Assembly: GCF_947496195.1 (NCBI RefSeq)
Contig: NZ_CANMBY010000001.1
Location: 1,364,001-1,428,000 of the forward strand
DNA from: an uncultured Polaribacter sp.
Lineage (GTDB): Bacteria > Bacteroidota > Bacteroidia > Flavobacteriales > Flavobacteriaceae
DNA length: 64,000 nucleotides
Direction: 5' to 3'
Under the pieces are notes generated by a model, which did not search any database, was not told the origin of the DNA, and saw only the letters and a list, made by a program, of their open reading frames with translations. Below, in pieces: positions 55,220 to 64,000 of the stretch. Numbering within the stretch: position 1 is the stretch's first letter; the number at the start of each line of letters is the position of its first letter. A program made the position numbers and the translations under genes.

Positions 55220-55906
55220 ATGAAAAAATTAACTATAAAATCTTGGGCTTTAGATGATAGACCTCGTGAAAAATTAGTTGCTAAAGGTAAAAGTGTTTTG
55301 TCTGATGCTGAGCTAATTGCCATATTAATTGGATCAGGTAATAAAGAAGAAAGTGCAGTAGATTTAAGTAAGCGTATTTTAAATTCTGTTAATGGTAATA
55401 TTAACAAACTAGCTAAATTATCTATAGACGGTTTAACTAGTTTTAAAGGAATTGGTGAAGCTAAAGCAATATCAATAATTACTGCTTTAGAATTAGGTAA
55501 ACGAAGACAATTTGAAGTCTCTACACAAAAGCCAAAAATAACAAGTAGTAAAGATGCCTTTAATATAATGCAACCAATAATTGGCGATTTACAACACGAA
55601 GAATTTTGGGTGGTTTTTTTAAATAACTCTAATAAAGTTTTAGCTAAAAAACAAATAAGTAAAGGAGGTTTAACAGCTACTATTGTAGATGTTAGGTTGT
55701 TATTTAAAAAAGCTTTAGAATTAGGAGCTGTGGGTATATTAGTTTGTCATAATCATCCTTCAGAAAAACTAACACCAAGCAATGCAGATAAACAAATTAC
55801 TCAAAAAATTAAAGAAGCTGGCCATACTTTAGATATAAAACTATTAGACCATTTAATTATAACTGAAAAAGCGTATTTTAGCTTTGCAGACGAAGGTATT
55901 TTATAA
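55220..55906 (+). CDS. radC: RadC-family JAB-domain protein
   Basis: A 228-aa protein with N-terminal helix-hairpin-helix segment (DGLTSFKGIGEAKAISIITAL, about 65-85) and a C-terminal JAMM/MPN domain with HNHPSEKLTPSNAD (about 178-191), the zinc HxHP...SxxD motif. RadC proteins are historically linked to DNA repair, but their activity is unresolved. It starts divergently from trkA. Confidence 0.94.
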   Translation: MKKLTIKSWALDDRPREKLVAKGKSVLSDAELIAILIGSGNKEESAVDLSKRILNSVNGNINKLAKLSIDGLTSFKGIGEAKAISIITALELGKRRQFEVSTQKPKITSSKDAFNIMQPIIGDLQHEEFWVVFLNNSNKVLAKKQISKGGLTATIVDVRLLFKKALELGAVGILVCHNHPSEKLTPSNADKQITQKIKEAGHTLDIKLLDHLIITEKAYFSFADEGIL

Positions 55907-55952
55907 ATTAAATCTATTTTAAAAACTGCAAAATAGAATCTGAATACGAAAA

Positions 55953-57257
55953 ATGTTATTAGTTTATTCACACAGAATTACACCAAGAATTCGTTATATT
56001 TTTAAACATATTTTAACAAGAACATTGTTAATTCCTGTTTCGTTTACTTCTAAAATAGAAGATTTTGTTGCTCACAATGGGTTAAAATTATCTTATACAA
56101 AAACAGCCTTAGGAAGTGAATTTTTTATAAAATCTAATGATTTGTTATTTGAACAAGGTGTAAATGATTTAGAAATAAATGTTCAAAAATGGGATGATGT
56201 ACCCTGTTTCTTTGCAACCAATATAAACTCGAGCTTACCTTTTGATATTTTTGCAGCGAGTTTTTATTTAATAACTAGATATGAAGAATATTTGCCACAT
56301 GTTAAAGACACTCATGGACGTTTTACAGCAGAACAAAGTTTAGCATTTAAATACAAATTTTTAGAGAAACCAGTTATAGATATTTGGAGCTATAAATTTC
56401 TATCACTTTTAAAAGAGAGGTTTCCAGATTATACCTATAAAACTAGAAAGTATAATTATATTTCTACAATAGATATAGATAATGCTTATGCATATAAACA
56501 TAAGAGTTTTATAAGAGGATTTGGAGGTTTTTTTATGGATATCTTTCGTTTTAAATTAAGAGATGTATGGAATAGAACAGCTGTTAATTTAAATCTTAAA
56601 AAAGATCCTTTTAATACATTTAATGAGTTATTAAGTTTTAAGAAAGAGTTTAATATTAAAACTATTTTCTTTTTTTCTATTGGAGATTATACAACGTTTG
56701 ATACAAATGTTTCAGCATCAAAAAACAAATACAAATTACTTATTAAGAATGTTCAAGATTATGCATTAGTTGGTTTACATCCATCCTATTTTACAATGAA
56801 TAATGCAAGTATGCTAAAAAAGGAAAAAGGACGGTTAGAAAACATTACTAATACAACTATAAAAAAATCTAGACAGCATTATTTAAGATTTAATCTACCA
56901 GAAACCTATCAACAATTAATAGATTTAGAAATTGATGAAGAGTATTCTATGGGTTATGCAAGTAATGTAGGTTTTAGAGCAAGTACATGCACTCCTTTTT
57001 ATTTTTATGATTTAGATTTTGAAATACAAACTCCTTTAAAAGTTTTTCCTTTTGCTTTAATGGACACTACATTAAACGATTATTTAAAGCTTACACCTAA
57101 ACAATCTTTAGGAAAAATAAGAGACTTAAGAAACGAAATAAAAGCTGTAAACGGAACTTTTATAACATTATTTCATAACGAAAGTTTAAGTGACTATTTG
57201 CGTTGGAAAGGTTGGAAACGTTTGTATGAATCTATGTTAAAAATAGCTACTGCTTAA
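55953..57257 (+). CDS. Polysaccharide-deacetylase-like protein
   Basis: A 434-aa protein. The N-terminal 130 residues (LLVYSHRITPRIRYIFKHIL) match the extra domain seen in a Bacteroidetes deacetylase-like family. The NodB-like core shows YISTIDIDNAY (metal Asp region, about 168-178), GLHPSYFTMNN and a late FHNESLSD. The metal triad is not fully evident, so catalytic activity is uncertain. It is 3 bp before the GNAT gene, and the neighbours make surface glycans. Confidence 0.78.
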   Translation: MLLVYSHRITPRIRYIFKHILTRTLLIPVSFTSKIEDFVAHNGLKLSYTKTALGSEFFIKSNDLLFEQGVNDLEINVQKWDDVPCFFATNINSSLPFDIFAASFYLITRYEEYLPHVKDTHGRFTAEQSLAFKYKFLEKPVIDIWSYKFLSLLKERFPDYTYKTRKYNYISTIDIDNAYAYKHKSFIRGFGGFFMDIFRFKLRDVWNRTAVNLNLKKDPFNTFNELLSFKKEFNIKTIFFFSIGDYTTFDTNVSASKNKYKLLIKNVQDYALVGLHPSYFTMNNASMLKKEKGRLENITNTTIKKSRQHYLRFNLPETYQQLIDLEIDEEYSMGYASNVGFRASTCTPFYFYDLDFEIQTPLKVFPFALMDTTLNDYLKLTPKQSLGKIRDLRNEIKAVNGTFITLFHNESLSDYLRWKGWKRLYESMLKIATA

Positions 57258-57260
57258 TGC

Positions 57261-58166
57261 ATGATTAAATTAATCAAAAGACATCAGTTAGACGAAATTA
57301 AATACAATAATTGTATTGAAAAATCTTTACAATCTAGAGTGTATGCTTTTTCTTGGTATTTAGATATAGCTTGTAAAAATTGGGATATTTTAATCTTAGA
57401 TGATTACGAGGCTGTTATGCCAATTCCTTGGCGAAAAAAATTAGGAATTAAATATGTGTATCCTCCTTTTTGGATTTTAGAATTAGGTATCTTTTCTATA
57501 CATACCAATTTAAAAGTTGATGAATTTTTAAAAGAAGCAAAGTTGTATTTTAAATATATAGAGAGTTATTTAAATACAGACAGTGTTGTTGAAAATCCGT
57601 TAAATTTAAAAAAGAGAACTGTACAAAAGCTTAAACTTCAAGAAAACTACGAAGCTATAGTAGATAACTACAGAAAAGATAGAAAAAAAGATTTAAGAAG
57701 AGCCAAAGAATATTTATTAAAAGAAAAATGGCATGATCGTCCTGAAAATTTGATTGAACTATTTAAAGAAAATGTAGGTTTACGTACACCAAAAATTGGT
57801 AAAAAGGATTATGATATTTTATTAAGAATTATACAAGAATGTATTAAAAATGGAGTAGGAGAGATGCTTTCAATTTATAACCCATATGAAACTTTAGTAG
57901 CTTCAGCTTTTTTAATTAAATATAAAGAAACAGTTACAATTTTAGTTTCTTCTACCGATTTTAATAATAGAAAAAATGGAGCAAATACTTTTTTAATTGA
58001 CAGCGCTATTTTTAAATACCATAAGGAGTTTAAAACCTTTAATTTTGGAGGTTCCTCAATAAAATCAATCGCAAATTATTTTTTAAGTTTTGGCGCTAAA
58101 ACAGATAATTATTATCAATTTAAAAGTAATAATCTTGCAAAATTATTAACCCTTTTTAAGAAGTAG
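57261..58166 (+). CDS. GNAT/FemAB-like acyltransferase
   Basis: A 301-aa protein with two half-domains of FemAB/GNAT type: N-terminal SRVYAFSWYLDIACKNWDIL, mid-region YRKDRKKDLRRAKEYLL, then FLIKYKETVTILVSSTDFNN, GANTFLIDSAIFKYHKEFKT and FNFGGSSIKSIANYFLSFGA. Such enzymes transfer acyl or amino-acyl groups to sugars or peptides. It probably belongs with the deacetylase-like gene upstream. The end overlaps the convergent flippase gene by 21 bp. Confidence 0.75.
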   Translation: MIKLIKRHQLDEIKYNNCIEKSLQSRVYAFSWYLDIACKNWDILILDDYEAVMPIPWRKKLGIKYVYPPFWILELGIFSIHTNLKVDEFLKEAKLYFKYIESYLNTDSVVENPLNLKKRTVQKLKLQENYEAIVDNYRKDRKKDLRRAKEYLLKEKWHDRPENLIELFKENVGLRTPKIGKKDYDILLRIIQECIKNGVGEMLSIYNPYETLVASAFLIKYKETVTILVSSTDFNNRKNGANTFLIDSAIFKYHKEFKTFNFGGSSIKSIANYFLSFGAKTDNYYQFKSNNLAKLLTLFKK

Positions 58167-59411
58167 CTTTTTATATAATTTTATAAATAGTAAATAAGAT
58201 AATAAGCCAGTAAACCACATTAATATGGCAGAAGTTATTGCTGCACCTTTAATACCATATTTAGGTATTAAATAAAAATTAGCACAAATATTTATAACTA
58301 AAGCTAAAGTTGCTATGTAGTAATTTAAATGTGCTTTACCTATTGAAGATAAAAGATTACCAAACAATCCTCTTAAAATAAAAATTCCGCAAATACCAAT
58401 CATTAGAATTATAAAAGTGTCAGAAAATTGAGTAAATTCTTTATCTAATAAGCCTAATATTTCAACAGAAAATAACCAGGAAAATAGTAGTACTAATATG
58501 CTTACTACAGTAAAAAAAAGAACATAACTTTTAATGTATTTAAAAATATATTGAGCGTCATAAATTTTCTCAGTAAAAGCAACAAAATCAGTAGCAATAA
58601 ATACTCTTGGTAAAAATAACATGCTAAAAGGAATTATAGAGACATACCTGTAATTGGTAACCATTTCTGTATTTGATAATATAAAACCAATTAATAAAAT
58701 ATCAATAACAAACAAAAGTTGAGTTACTACATTAGATAGACTAGCAAAAAAACCATATTTCCAAAATTGAAAATTAATTACTTTAGTTTTTTTATAAATT
58801 AAATTATTAATGTTTAATGATTTAAAGAAAATTATAGAAGTGAGTAAAGGTGTTAATAATAAAGCAATAGCATACCCTAATTCTTTGTATGAATAACTTA
58901 ATACTAAGACACTTAATAACAAAATAATACTTTGTACTCCTTCTGTAAAGGCAAAAGATTTATTATTATGTTGTAATCTAAATTGCGCTCTAATAATCTC
59001 TAATAAATAACTTGGAATAATTGTAAAAGAGAGTAAAACAACATAAAAAAGAGTGTTTTCAAATTTAAAATTTATAAATAAACTTATGCTAATAACTATG
59101 GTAATTAAAACCAAACAAGCTACCATACCTTTTTTAAAAACATAGGCTAAAATATAATCTTTATCTTCAGAAGATTTAGCCAATGCTCCATATCTTATTA
59201 AACTTTGATGTAACCCAAAACCACTTATAGGAATTACAAATAATATAATATTATAAGCAAACAAAACAACACCTAAAGCATCATTCTCTATAAATTCTAG
59301 AGCAATCCAAGAAGCGATAAAAGATAGCACTCTACCTAATATAGTTGCTAAAAAAACATAGCTTCCAGATCTATTTAGAAAACCTTTTATGTATTCAATA
59401 ATTATATTCAC
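58146..59411 (-). CDS. Oligosaccharide flippase (Wzx-like)
   Basis: A 421-aa membrane protein with about 12 helices of the MATE/MOP superfamily. It begins IKGFLNRSGSYVFLATILGRVLSFIASW and includes GFGLHQSLIRYGAL, typical of polysaccharide exporters that flip lipid-linked repeat units. The start is GTG at 59411, overlapping the TGA of the glycosyltransferase gene (GTGA), so translation is coupled. Confidence 0.88.
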   Translation of the reverse strand: MNIIIEYIKGFLNRSGSYVFLATILGRVLSFIASWIALEFIENDALGVVLFAYNIILFVIPISGFGLHQSLIRYGALAKSSEDKDYILAYVFKKGMVACLVLITIVISISLFINFKFENTLFYVVLLSFTIIPSYLLEIIRAQFRLQHNNKSFAFTEGVQSIILLLSVLVLSYSYKELGYAIALLLTPLLTSIIFFKSLNINNLIYKKTKVINFQFWKYGFFASLSNVVTQLLFVIDILLIGFILSNTEMVTNYRYVSIIPFSMLFLPRVFIATDFVAFTEKIYDAQYIFKYIKSYVLFFTVVSILVLLFSWLFSVEILGLLDKEFTQFSDTFIILMIGICGIFILRGLFGNLLSSIGKAHLNYYIATLALVINICANFYLIPKYGIKGAAITSAILMWFTGLLSYLLFIKLYKKLLLKKG

Positions 59412-60553
59412 TTAGCTATTTTTTTAATGCTTTTTTGATATAAATTATTAAAATTTTTAGCAATTATTAATTCACTAAAATTATTTTTTACATATTGATG
59501 CATTATTTTTTTATCTGCAATTTTATATTTTTTGTAATAAATGTTCAGAATTTCTTTTAACAATAATTCTTCATTATTTTTAGAAATTAAAGTTCCAAAA
59601 TTTTCTGGAAAATATTCTTTTATTCCTCCTACATTAGTGGAGATTACAGGTACACCACAAGAAAACGCTTCTAAAATAACACAAGGTAAATTTTCGTAAT
59701 TACTAAAAAGTACAAATACATCTGCTTTTTGTAAATGAGTTGCTATTTCTTTATGTGGAATCTGATTTATGAATTCTATATTTTTAGAATCTATTCCTAA
59801 TCTTTTTGCAAAGTCAATATATTTAATTGAATTATCTCCAATTAACTTTAGGCAAAAATCTATAGATTCTAATTGTAGTTTTGAAATTACATGTAAAATG
59901 CCTTCGACATTTTTGTGTTCGTTAATCATATTTGATATATGAATAATCGTGAATCTCTCTTCTTTTTTTTCTAATGGAAAAAAAAGTTCTGTATTTACAA
60001 CATTAGGAACTTTTGTATAATTACCCTTTAATGGAATCTTTTTTAAAGAATCTGCTAAATCATTTGAAACAGGGCAAACATATTCAGCACTTTTTGTTAT
60101 TAAATTAGATATTTTTTTCTGAAAAAAAGAAATGTTTTTAGCTTGTGGTTGGTGATAAACTGTCCAATGTTCTGAAATAATGTACGGTTTATTAAACCTC
60201 TTTTTTAAATATAAACTAAATATACCAAATGGATAAATTTCGTTTAAATGAACAACATCTATTGAATCTATTTTTGAATATATTTTTTTAAAAATCTTAA
60301 AGAAGGTTAATGCTTTTAAAAAACCGTTTTTTTGAGGCTTAACATAAGCTAAGTAAGTAATTAAGTTTTCTTCTTTAGAAACTATTATTTCTTCTTTTGC
60401 TACCAAATTTTCATCTGTAATAATGTGTATAACAGACACATTGTTAAGCTTAGCAACAGCTTTTGCATGTCTTTCAATAAAATCACCATTTGTTGGTAAA
60501 ACTCTAGAAGGATACCATCCACATAAAAATAATACTGATAATTTTTTTTGCAA
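59408..60553 (-). CDS. Family 4 glycosyltransferase
   Basis: A 381-aa GT-B enzyme: N-terminal LFLCGWYPSRVLPTNGDFIERHA, IDVVHLNEIYPFG, and C-terminal EX7E-type segment VFVLFSNYENLPCVILEAFS then CGVPVISTNVGGIKEYF. The start is TTG at 60553; no ATG lies in frame nearby, and a TATATTTG box (60581-60574) sits about 20 bp ahead. It forms an operon with the flippase, suggesting synthesis of an exported glycan. Confidence 0.9.
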   Translation of the reverse strand: MQKKLSVLFLCGWYPSRVLPTNGDFIERHAKAVAKLNNVSVIHIITDENLVAKEEIIVSKEENLITYLAYVKPQKNGFLKALTFFKIFKKIYSKIDSIDVVHLNEIYPFGIFSLYLKKRFNKPYIISEHWTVYHQPQAKNISFFQKKISNLITKSAEYVCPVSNDLADSLKKIPLKGNYTKVPNVVNTELFFPLEKKEERFTIIHISNMINEHKNVEGILHVISKLQLESIDFCLKLIGDNSIKYIDFAKRLGIDSKNIEFINQIPHKEIATHLQKADVFVLFSNYENLPCVILEAFSCGVPVISTNVGGIKEYFPENFGTLISKNNEELLLKEILNIYYKKYKIADKKIMHQYVKNNFSELIIAKNFNNLYQKSIKKIAK

Positions 60554-60629
60554 AAAAAAAGATTTAATTAAAACAAATATAACAACTAATTAATGGAATT
60601 TTTATCTAATAATAGTTACTTTTAAAGCC

Positions 60630-61313
60630 ATGAAAATAGAACACGTATTTTTCGATTTAGATCATACCCTTTGGGATTTTGAAAAAAATTCTGATTTAGC
60701 TTTCCAAAAGATTTTTACAGAACAAAATATAACTATAGATATAAACTCTTTTCTTTACGTTTATAAACCTTTAAATAGAGAATTTTGGAGGCTTTATAGA
60801 GAAGAAAAAATATCTAAAGAAGATTTAAGATATCAAAGACTTAAAACCGCATTTGATAAAATTAATTTTTCGGTTTCAGACACGCTCATAAATAAAATAG
60901 CTATAGATTATATAGATTATTTACCTCATTTTAACCATTTGTTTAATTATACTTTCGATATTTTAGATTATTTAAAAGAAAAATATAGACTACATATAAT
61001 TACTAATGGTTTTGAAGAAATTCAGACCAAAAAAATGAAATCTTCAAATATTTTAAATTACTTCGAAAATGTAATTACATCAGAATCTGTAGGTGTTAAA
61101 AAACCAAATCCTAAAGTTTTTCATCATGCATTAAAATTAGCGAATGCAACTGCCAATTCTTCAATTATGATTGGAGATAGTGTAGAGGCAGATATTAAAG
61201 GTGCTTTAAATGTAGGTATGGAAGTGTTACACTGTAATTTTGAAAACGAAATGATACAAACTAAAGATTTTAATAGTATAAAATCGCTAATAGAAATTAA
61301 ACAATATCTATAA
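60630..61313 (+). CDS. yjjG: YjjG-family noncanonical pyrimidine nucleotidase
   Basis: HAD-superfamily phosphatase, 227 aa. Motif I FFDLDHTLWDFEKN (8-21, nucleophile Asp), motif II IITNGF (about 126-131), motif III Lys in SVGVKKPNPKVF, and motif IV MIGDSVEADIKGA. DLDHTLWDF is characteristic of YjjG, which dephosphorylates damaged or unusual pyrimidine nucleotides. Monocistronic or leading into the next operon 24 bp downstream. Confidence 0.9.
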   Translation: MKIEHVFFDLDHTLWDFEKNSDLAFQKIFTEQNITIDINSFLYVYKPLNREFWRLYREEKISKEDLRYQRLKTAFDKINFSVSDTLINKIAIDYIDYLPHFNHLFNYTFDILDYLKEKYRLHIITNGFEEIQTKKMKSSNILNYFENVITSESVGVKKPNPKVFHHALKLANATANSSIMIGDSVEADIKGALNVGMEVLHCNFENEMIQTKDFNSIKSLIEIKQYL

Positions 61314-61337
61314 GATAAAGTTCGTTTTAATCATTAT

Positions 61338-61883
61338 ATGAAATTTTCAAAACTTATTTTCCTTTTTGTTTTATGCTTTTCTTTAACCTCTTGTTATGAA
61401 AAACTAGATTTTGATCAACTAGACAATTATGTCTATGAGCCAATTTTTACTTCTTCTTTAACTTCTTTTACTTTAGTTCCTGGACAATTTTTTAATAGTC
61501 AAGGAGTTCAAGAAAACAGTATAGTAGATGAAACCAGGTTTGAGATTTTTGAAGCTAACATTGTTAAAGATAATGTTGTTCAGCTTGACTTTTATGCAGA
61601 AATAAAAAATGAATTTGATAGAGATGTAACTATCAATATTGATTTTTTAGATGATAATGATAGAGAAATTTATACTTTTTCTACAATTAATGTAAGATCT
61701 GGTGAATTAAATTTTACGTATTTAGAAGAAATAGAAATTTCTCAAAATCCTGATATAGTAAATGTAACAAAAGTAAAAATTGAAGCATCTTTAGAAAATA
61801 CAGGAACTCAGATGAATCCTAATAGTACAGAAGAATTTGAGTTTAAATCTTCTGTTACAGCTTACATAAAAACTAAGCTCTAA
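61338..61883 (+). CDS. Hypothetical lipoprotein
   Basis: A 181-aa protein with lipobox SLTSCYE (about 15-21), then YEKLDFDQLDNYVYEPIFTS and beta-rich segments with a regular strand pattern, suggesting an immunoglobulin-like fold. I do not recognise the family. Two base pairs separate it from the DUF5723 gene, with which it probably forms an envelope operon. Confidence 0.78.
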   Translation: MKFSKLIFLFVLCFSLTSCYEKLDFDQLDNYVYEPIFTSSLTSFTLVPGQFFNSQGVQENSIVDETRFEIFEANIVKDNVVQLDFYAEIKNEFDRDVTINIDFLDDNDREIYTFSTINVRSGELNFTYLEEIEISQNPDIVNVTKVKIEASLENTGTQMNPNSTEEFEFKSSVTAYIKTKL

Positions 61884-61885
61884 AA

Positions 61886-63262
61886 ATGAAAAAAATCATC
61901 TTTTTTATAATACTACTCATTACAATTAAAATGAGTTCACAAAATAAACAAGTATTGTATGATTTTGCAGATTTACCTCAAACGCTTCTTTTAAACCCAG
62001 CAATAGAACCTAGTTATAAATTACATGTGGGTTTGCCTTTTTTGTCTGGTGTTTCTTCAAATATAGGTTCTTCTAATTTTAAGTTAACAGACATTTTTGC
62101 TAACGATGGTAGAAATATTAATGATAAGATATCTTCTGTAATAAATTCTATTTCTTCAAGAGACTTTGTAGCTATAAATACACAAATAGAAATTATAAAT
62201 GCAGGATTTCGTTTAAGAGATAACTATTACATCAATTTTGGGTTTTATCAAGAAATAGATGCAATTGGATATTTTCCTAGAGATTTACTAGTATTCTTTA
62301 ATGAAGGTAATGCAACAAATCTTAACAGACCATTTAGTGCTTCTCACATAAGGTATAAATTTGATTATTTGGGGGTATTACATGCTGGTATTTCAAAAAA
62401 AATTAATGATAAGCTTTCAGTAGGAGGTAGATTAAAAATCTATTCGTCTTCAATAAATTTACAATCGAACAATAATACAGGTACTTTTACAACAGTTAAT
62501 GGTCAAAATAGCGTTTACAGACATGTTTTTAGTAATGTTAATGTAAACTTATTAACCTCAGGATTAATTGAGAATAATGAATATGTTGATGATGCTAAAT
62601 CAATTGTAAAAAACACTTTTTTTGGAAGTAATGCTAATGTAGGATTAGGTTTTGATTTTGGATTAAATTATAAAATTTCTGATCAATTACAATTTTCTGC
62701 AAGTCTTTTAGATATTGGATTTATTACATATAAGAACAACGTAAAAAATACAAGAATAAGAGGAGATCATATATTTGAAGGAGTAGAATTTGAGTACGAT
62801 GCAAATAGTAATATAGATTATTGGGGGCAAATAGATGAAGCTTTTAAAGATCAATTACCAAACACAGAAGACGAAGTTGCTTACACATCATTTAGACCAG
62901 TTAAATTAAATGCGGCTTTAAAATATAGTTTTGGAGAACAAAGAAGATTATTATGTTATGATGATGTTTATAAAGATTATTATACAGATGCATTAGGCGT
63001 TCAATTATTTAATGTTTTTAGGCCTTTAAGTCCACAACTGGCATTAACTGCTTTTTACGAAAAAGCGATATCAAAAAAAACAAGATCTAAAATTACATAT
63101 ACTATTGATGATTTTTCTTATGCAAATATTGGTTTTGGTTTTTCTACTCAAGTAAGCAAACTTAATTTTTATGCATTGGTAGATAATATCTTAGAATTTA
63201 GTAATTTGTCATCTGCAAATAGTATTTCTTTCCAATTAGGTTTTAATCTTATATTTAATTAA
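61886..63262 (+). CDS. DUF5723-family outer-membrane protein
   Basis: A 458-aa protein with signal peptide and the opening QVLYDFADLPQTLLLNPAIE typical of DUF5723. Repeated beta strands (VGGRLKIYSSSINLQ, LQFSASLLDIGFITY) and the terminal SISFQLGFNLIFN indicate a barrel of the PorV/FadL-like sort. Function unknown. Next gene starts 1 bp after the stop. Confidence 0.85.
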   Translation: MKKIIFFIILLITIKMSSQNKQVLYDFADLPQTLLLNPAIEPSYKLHVGLPFLSGVSSNIGSSNFKLTDIFANDGRNINDKISSVINSISSRDFVAINTQIEIINAGFRLRDNYYINFGFYQEIDAIGYFPRDLLVFFNEGNATNLNRPFSASHIRYKFDYLGVLHAGISKKINDKLSVGGRLKIYSSSINLQSNNNTGTFTTVNGQNSVYRHVFSNVNVNLLTSGLIENNEYVDDAKSIVKNTFFGSNANVGLGFDFGLNYKISDQLQFSASLLDIGFITYKNNVKNTRIRGDHIFEGVEFEYDANSNIDYWGQIDEAFKDQLPNTEDEVAYTSFRPVKLNAALKYSFGEQRRLLCYDDVYKDYYTDALGVQLFNVFRPLSPQLALTAFYEKAISKKTRSKITYTIDDFSYANIGFGFSTQVSKLNFYALVDNILEFSNLSSANSISFQLGFNLIFN

Positions 63263-63263
63263 A

Positions 63264-64000
63264 ATGATACAAAAGACATTCTTACTTTTATTCTTAATGT
63301 GCTGTGGAATCCATTTTTCACAAGAAGTAAATTTAAGTAGCTATAAGTATATTATTGTTCCAGAAAAGTTTGACTTTCTTAAAGAGAATGATCAATATCA
63401 AACAAGTTCGATTACTAAGTTTTTATTACAAAAAAAAGGATTTAAGGTTTTTATAGAAAATGAGACTTTACCCTCTGAAGTTATAGAAAATAGATGTTTA
63501 GCACTTACTGCTAAAGTATTAGATAAATCTAACATGTTAACAATAAAGAGTGTTATTGAGTTAAAAGATTGTTTTGGTAAAACTATTTATACTTCAAAAG
63601 TTGGTAAAACTAAAATAAAAGATTACAAAAGAGGATATCAAGAAGCCATTAGACAAGCTTATGAGACAATGACTGGTTTAAGGTATAGTTATATGCCAAA
63701 AAAAGAGGTTGTAGAAGATAAAGTAAAAAAGGAAAGCGTTACTAAAAAAGACGCTACAAAAATTGATATTAAGCCAGAAAACCCTACAAAAAAGATAATA
63801 CCAACAAATCCAATTGTAAAGTCTGATGGTTTTCCATTATTATATGCACAAAAGACAGATAATGGATTTCAATTAGTTAATTTAAAACCAGAGTTGGTGT
63901 TTACTTTATTAAAAACCTCAAAAGAAAATACATATATTTTAAAAAGTAAAAATGGAATAATCTTTAAAAGTGGTTTATTTTGGATAGCAGAATACTATAA
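63264..64000 (+). CDS. Hypothetical secreted protein (3' partial)
   Basis: ATG at 63264 opens a frame that runs to the window edge with 245 complete codons. A signal peptide (MIQKTFLLLFLMCCGIHFSQ) is followed by VNLSSYKYIIVPEKFDFLKE, a domain resembling small envelope proteins that assemble from two similar halves, then a Lys/Pro-rich linker (about 150-190) and YAQKTDNGFQLVNLKPELVF. Family not recognised. It completes the lipoprotein/DUF5723 operon as seen here. Confidence 0.8.
   Translation, partial: MIQKTFLLLFLMCCGIHFSQEVNLSSYKYIIVPEKFDFLKENDQYQTSSITKFLLQKKGFKVFIENETLPSEVIENRCLALTAKVLDKSNMLTIKSVIELKDCFGKTIYTSKVGKTKIKDYKRGYQEAIRQAYETMTGLRYSYMPKKEVVEDKVKKESVTKKDATKIDIKPENPTKKIIPTNPIVKSDGFPLLYAQKTDNGFQLVNLKPELVFTLLKTSKENTYILKSKNGIIFKSGLFWIAEYY

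Overview
The window reads as a chromosomal segment of an AT-rich member of the Flavobacteriaceae; a marine Polaribacter- or Tenacibaculum-like genus is plausible but not proven. Support comes from the fused SecDF, Mpl, a GLPGLI-family protein, a type IX secretion (T9SS) cargo protein, TonB plug/barrel proteins, many lipoproteins, and promoters of the Bacteroidetes form TTG-N19/20-TAnnTTTG. No rRNA, tRNA, CRISPR array, IS element or prophage was seen. Most genes are housekeeping.

Layout. 1-10.5 kb: an in-frame HPRT-adenylate kinase fusion (partial), secDF, fhs, mdh, an outer-membrane protein and gyrB. 10.8-15.9 kb (minus): gatC-gatA-gatB/aspS, in which GatB and aspartyl-tRNA synthetase are one polypeptide. 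16.2-23.1 kb (plus): trp operon trpL-E-G-D-(58-aa membrane protein)-C-F-B-A. 23.1-32.9 kb (minus): TonB plug protein, amidohydrolase, DoxX, M28 peptidase, LAS-type peptidase, barrel protein and a 1006-aa TPR protein. 33-36.5 kb: ftsE, two glycosyltransferases and a 2OG-Fe(II) oxygenase. 36.6-47.4 kb: GLPGLI protein, tmRNA, an AlaDH/saccharopine-dehydrogenase-like enzyme, a DUF3820 pseudogene, MscS, kdsA, M28 peptidase and mpl. 47.3-52.1 kb (minus): a candidate peptide-modification locus. 52.3-64 kb: trkH/trkA, radC, a surface-glycan group, yjjG and an envelope operon that runs off the window.

Most striking signal: the 613-bp gap between gatC and trpE carries two divergent, ribosome-mediated transcription attenuators. 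The plus-strand one is a trp leader (MQKQQNIWWWNSLI). The minus-strand one encodes MIRNNNNNNFNNPDF, with 8 Asn in 15 residues. A segment just after its stop codon can pair with the 5' arm of a terminator lying before gatC. GatCAB plus a relaxed AspRS is the tRNA-dependent route to Asn-tRNA(Asn), so the leader senses the product of the operon it controls.

Second candidate system: a 54-aa precursor-like peptide (leader, hydrophobic stretch, AQA site, C-terminal SPSAPGTGF), then a terminator, a PqqD-like/HPr-kinase-like protein and an overlapping nucleotidyltransferase. Related kinases and nucleotidyltransferases tailor lasso peptides, but no lasso cyclase is present here.

Third theme: palindromic or low-complexity intergenic DNA has been absorbed into coding sequence. 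It supplies the C-terminal tail of TrpG and the GatB-AspRS linker, which contains a 14-bp tandem repeat.
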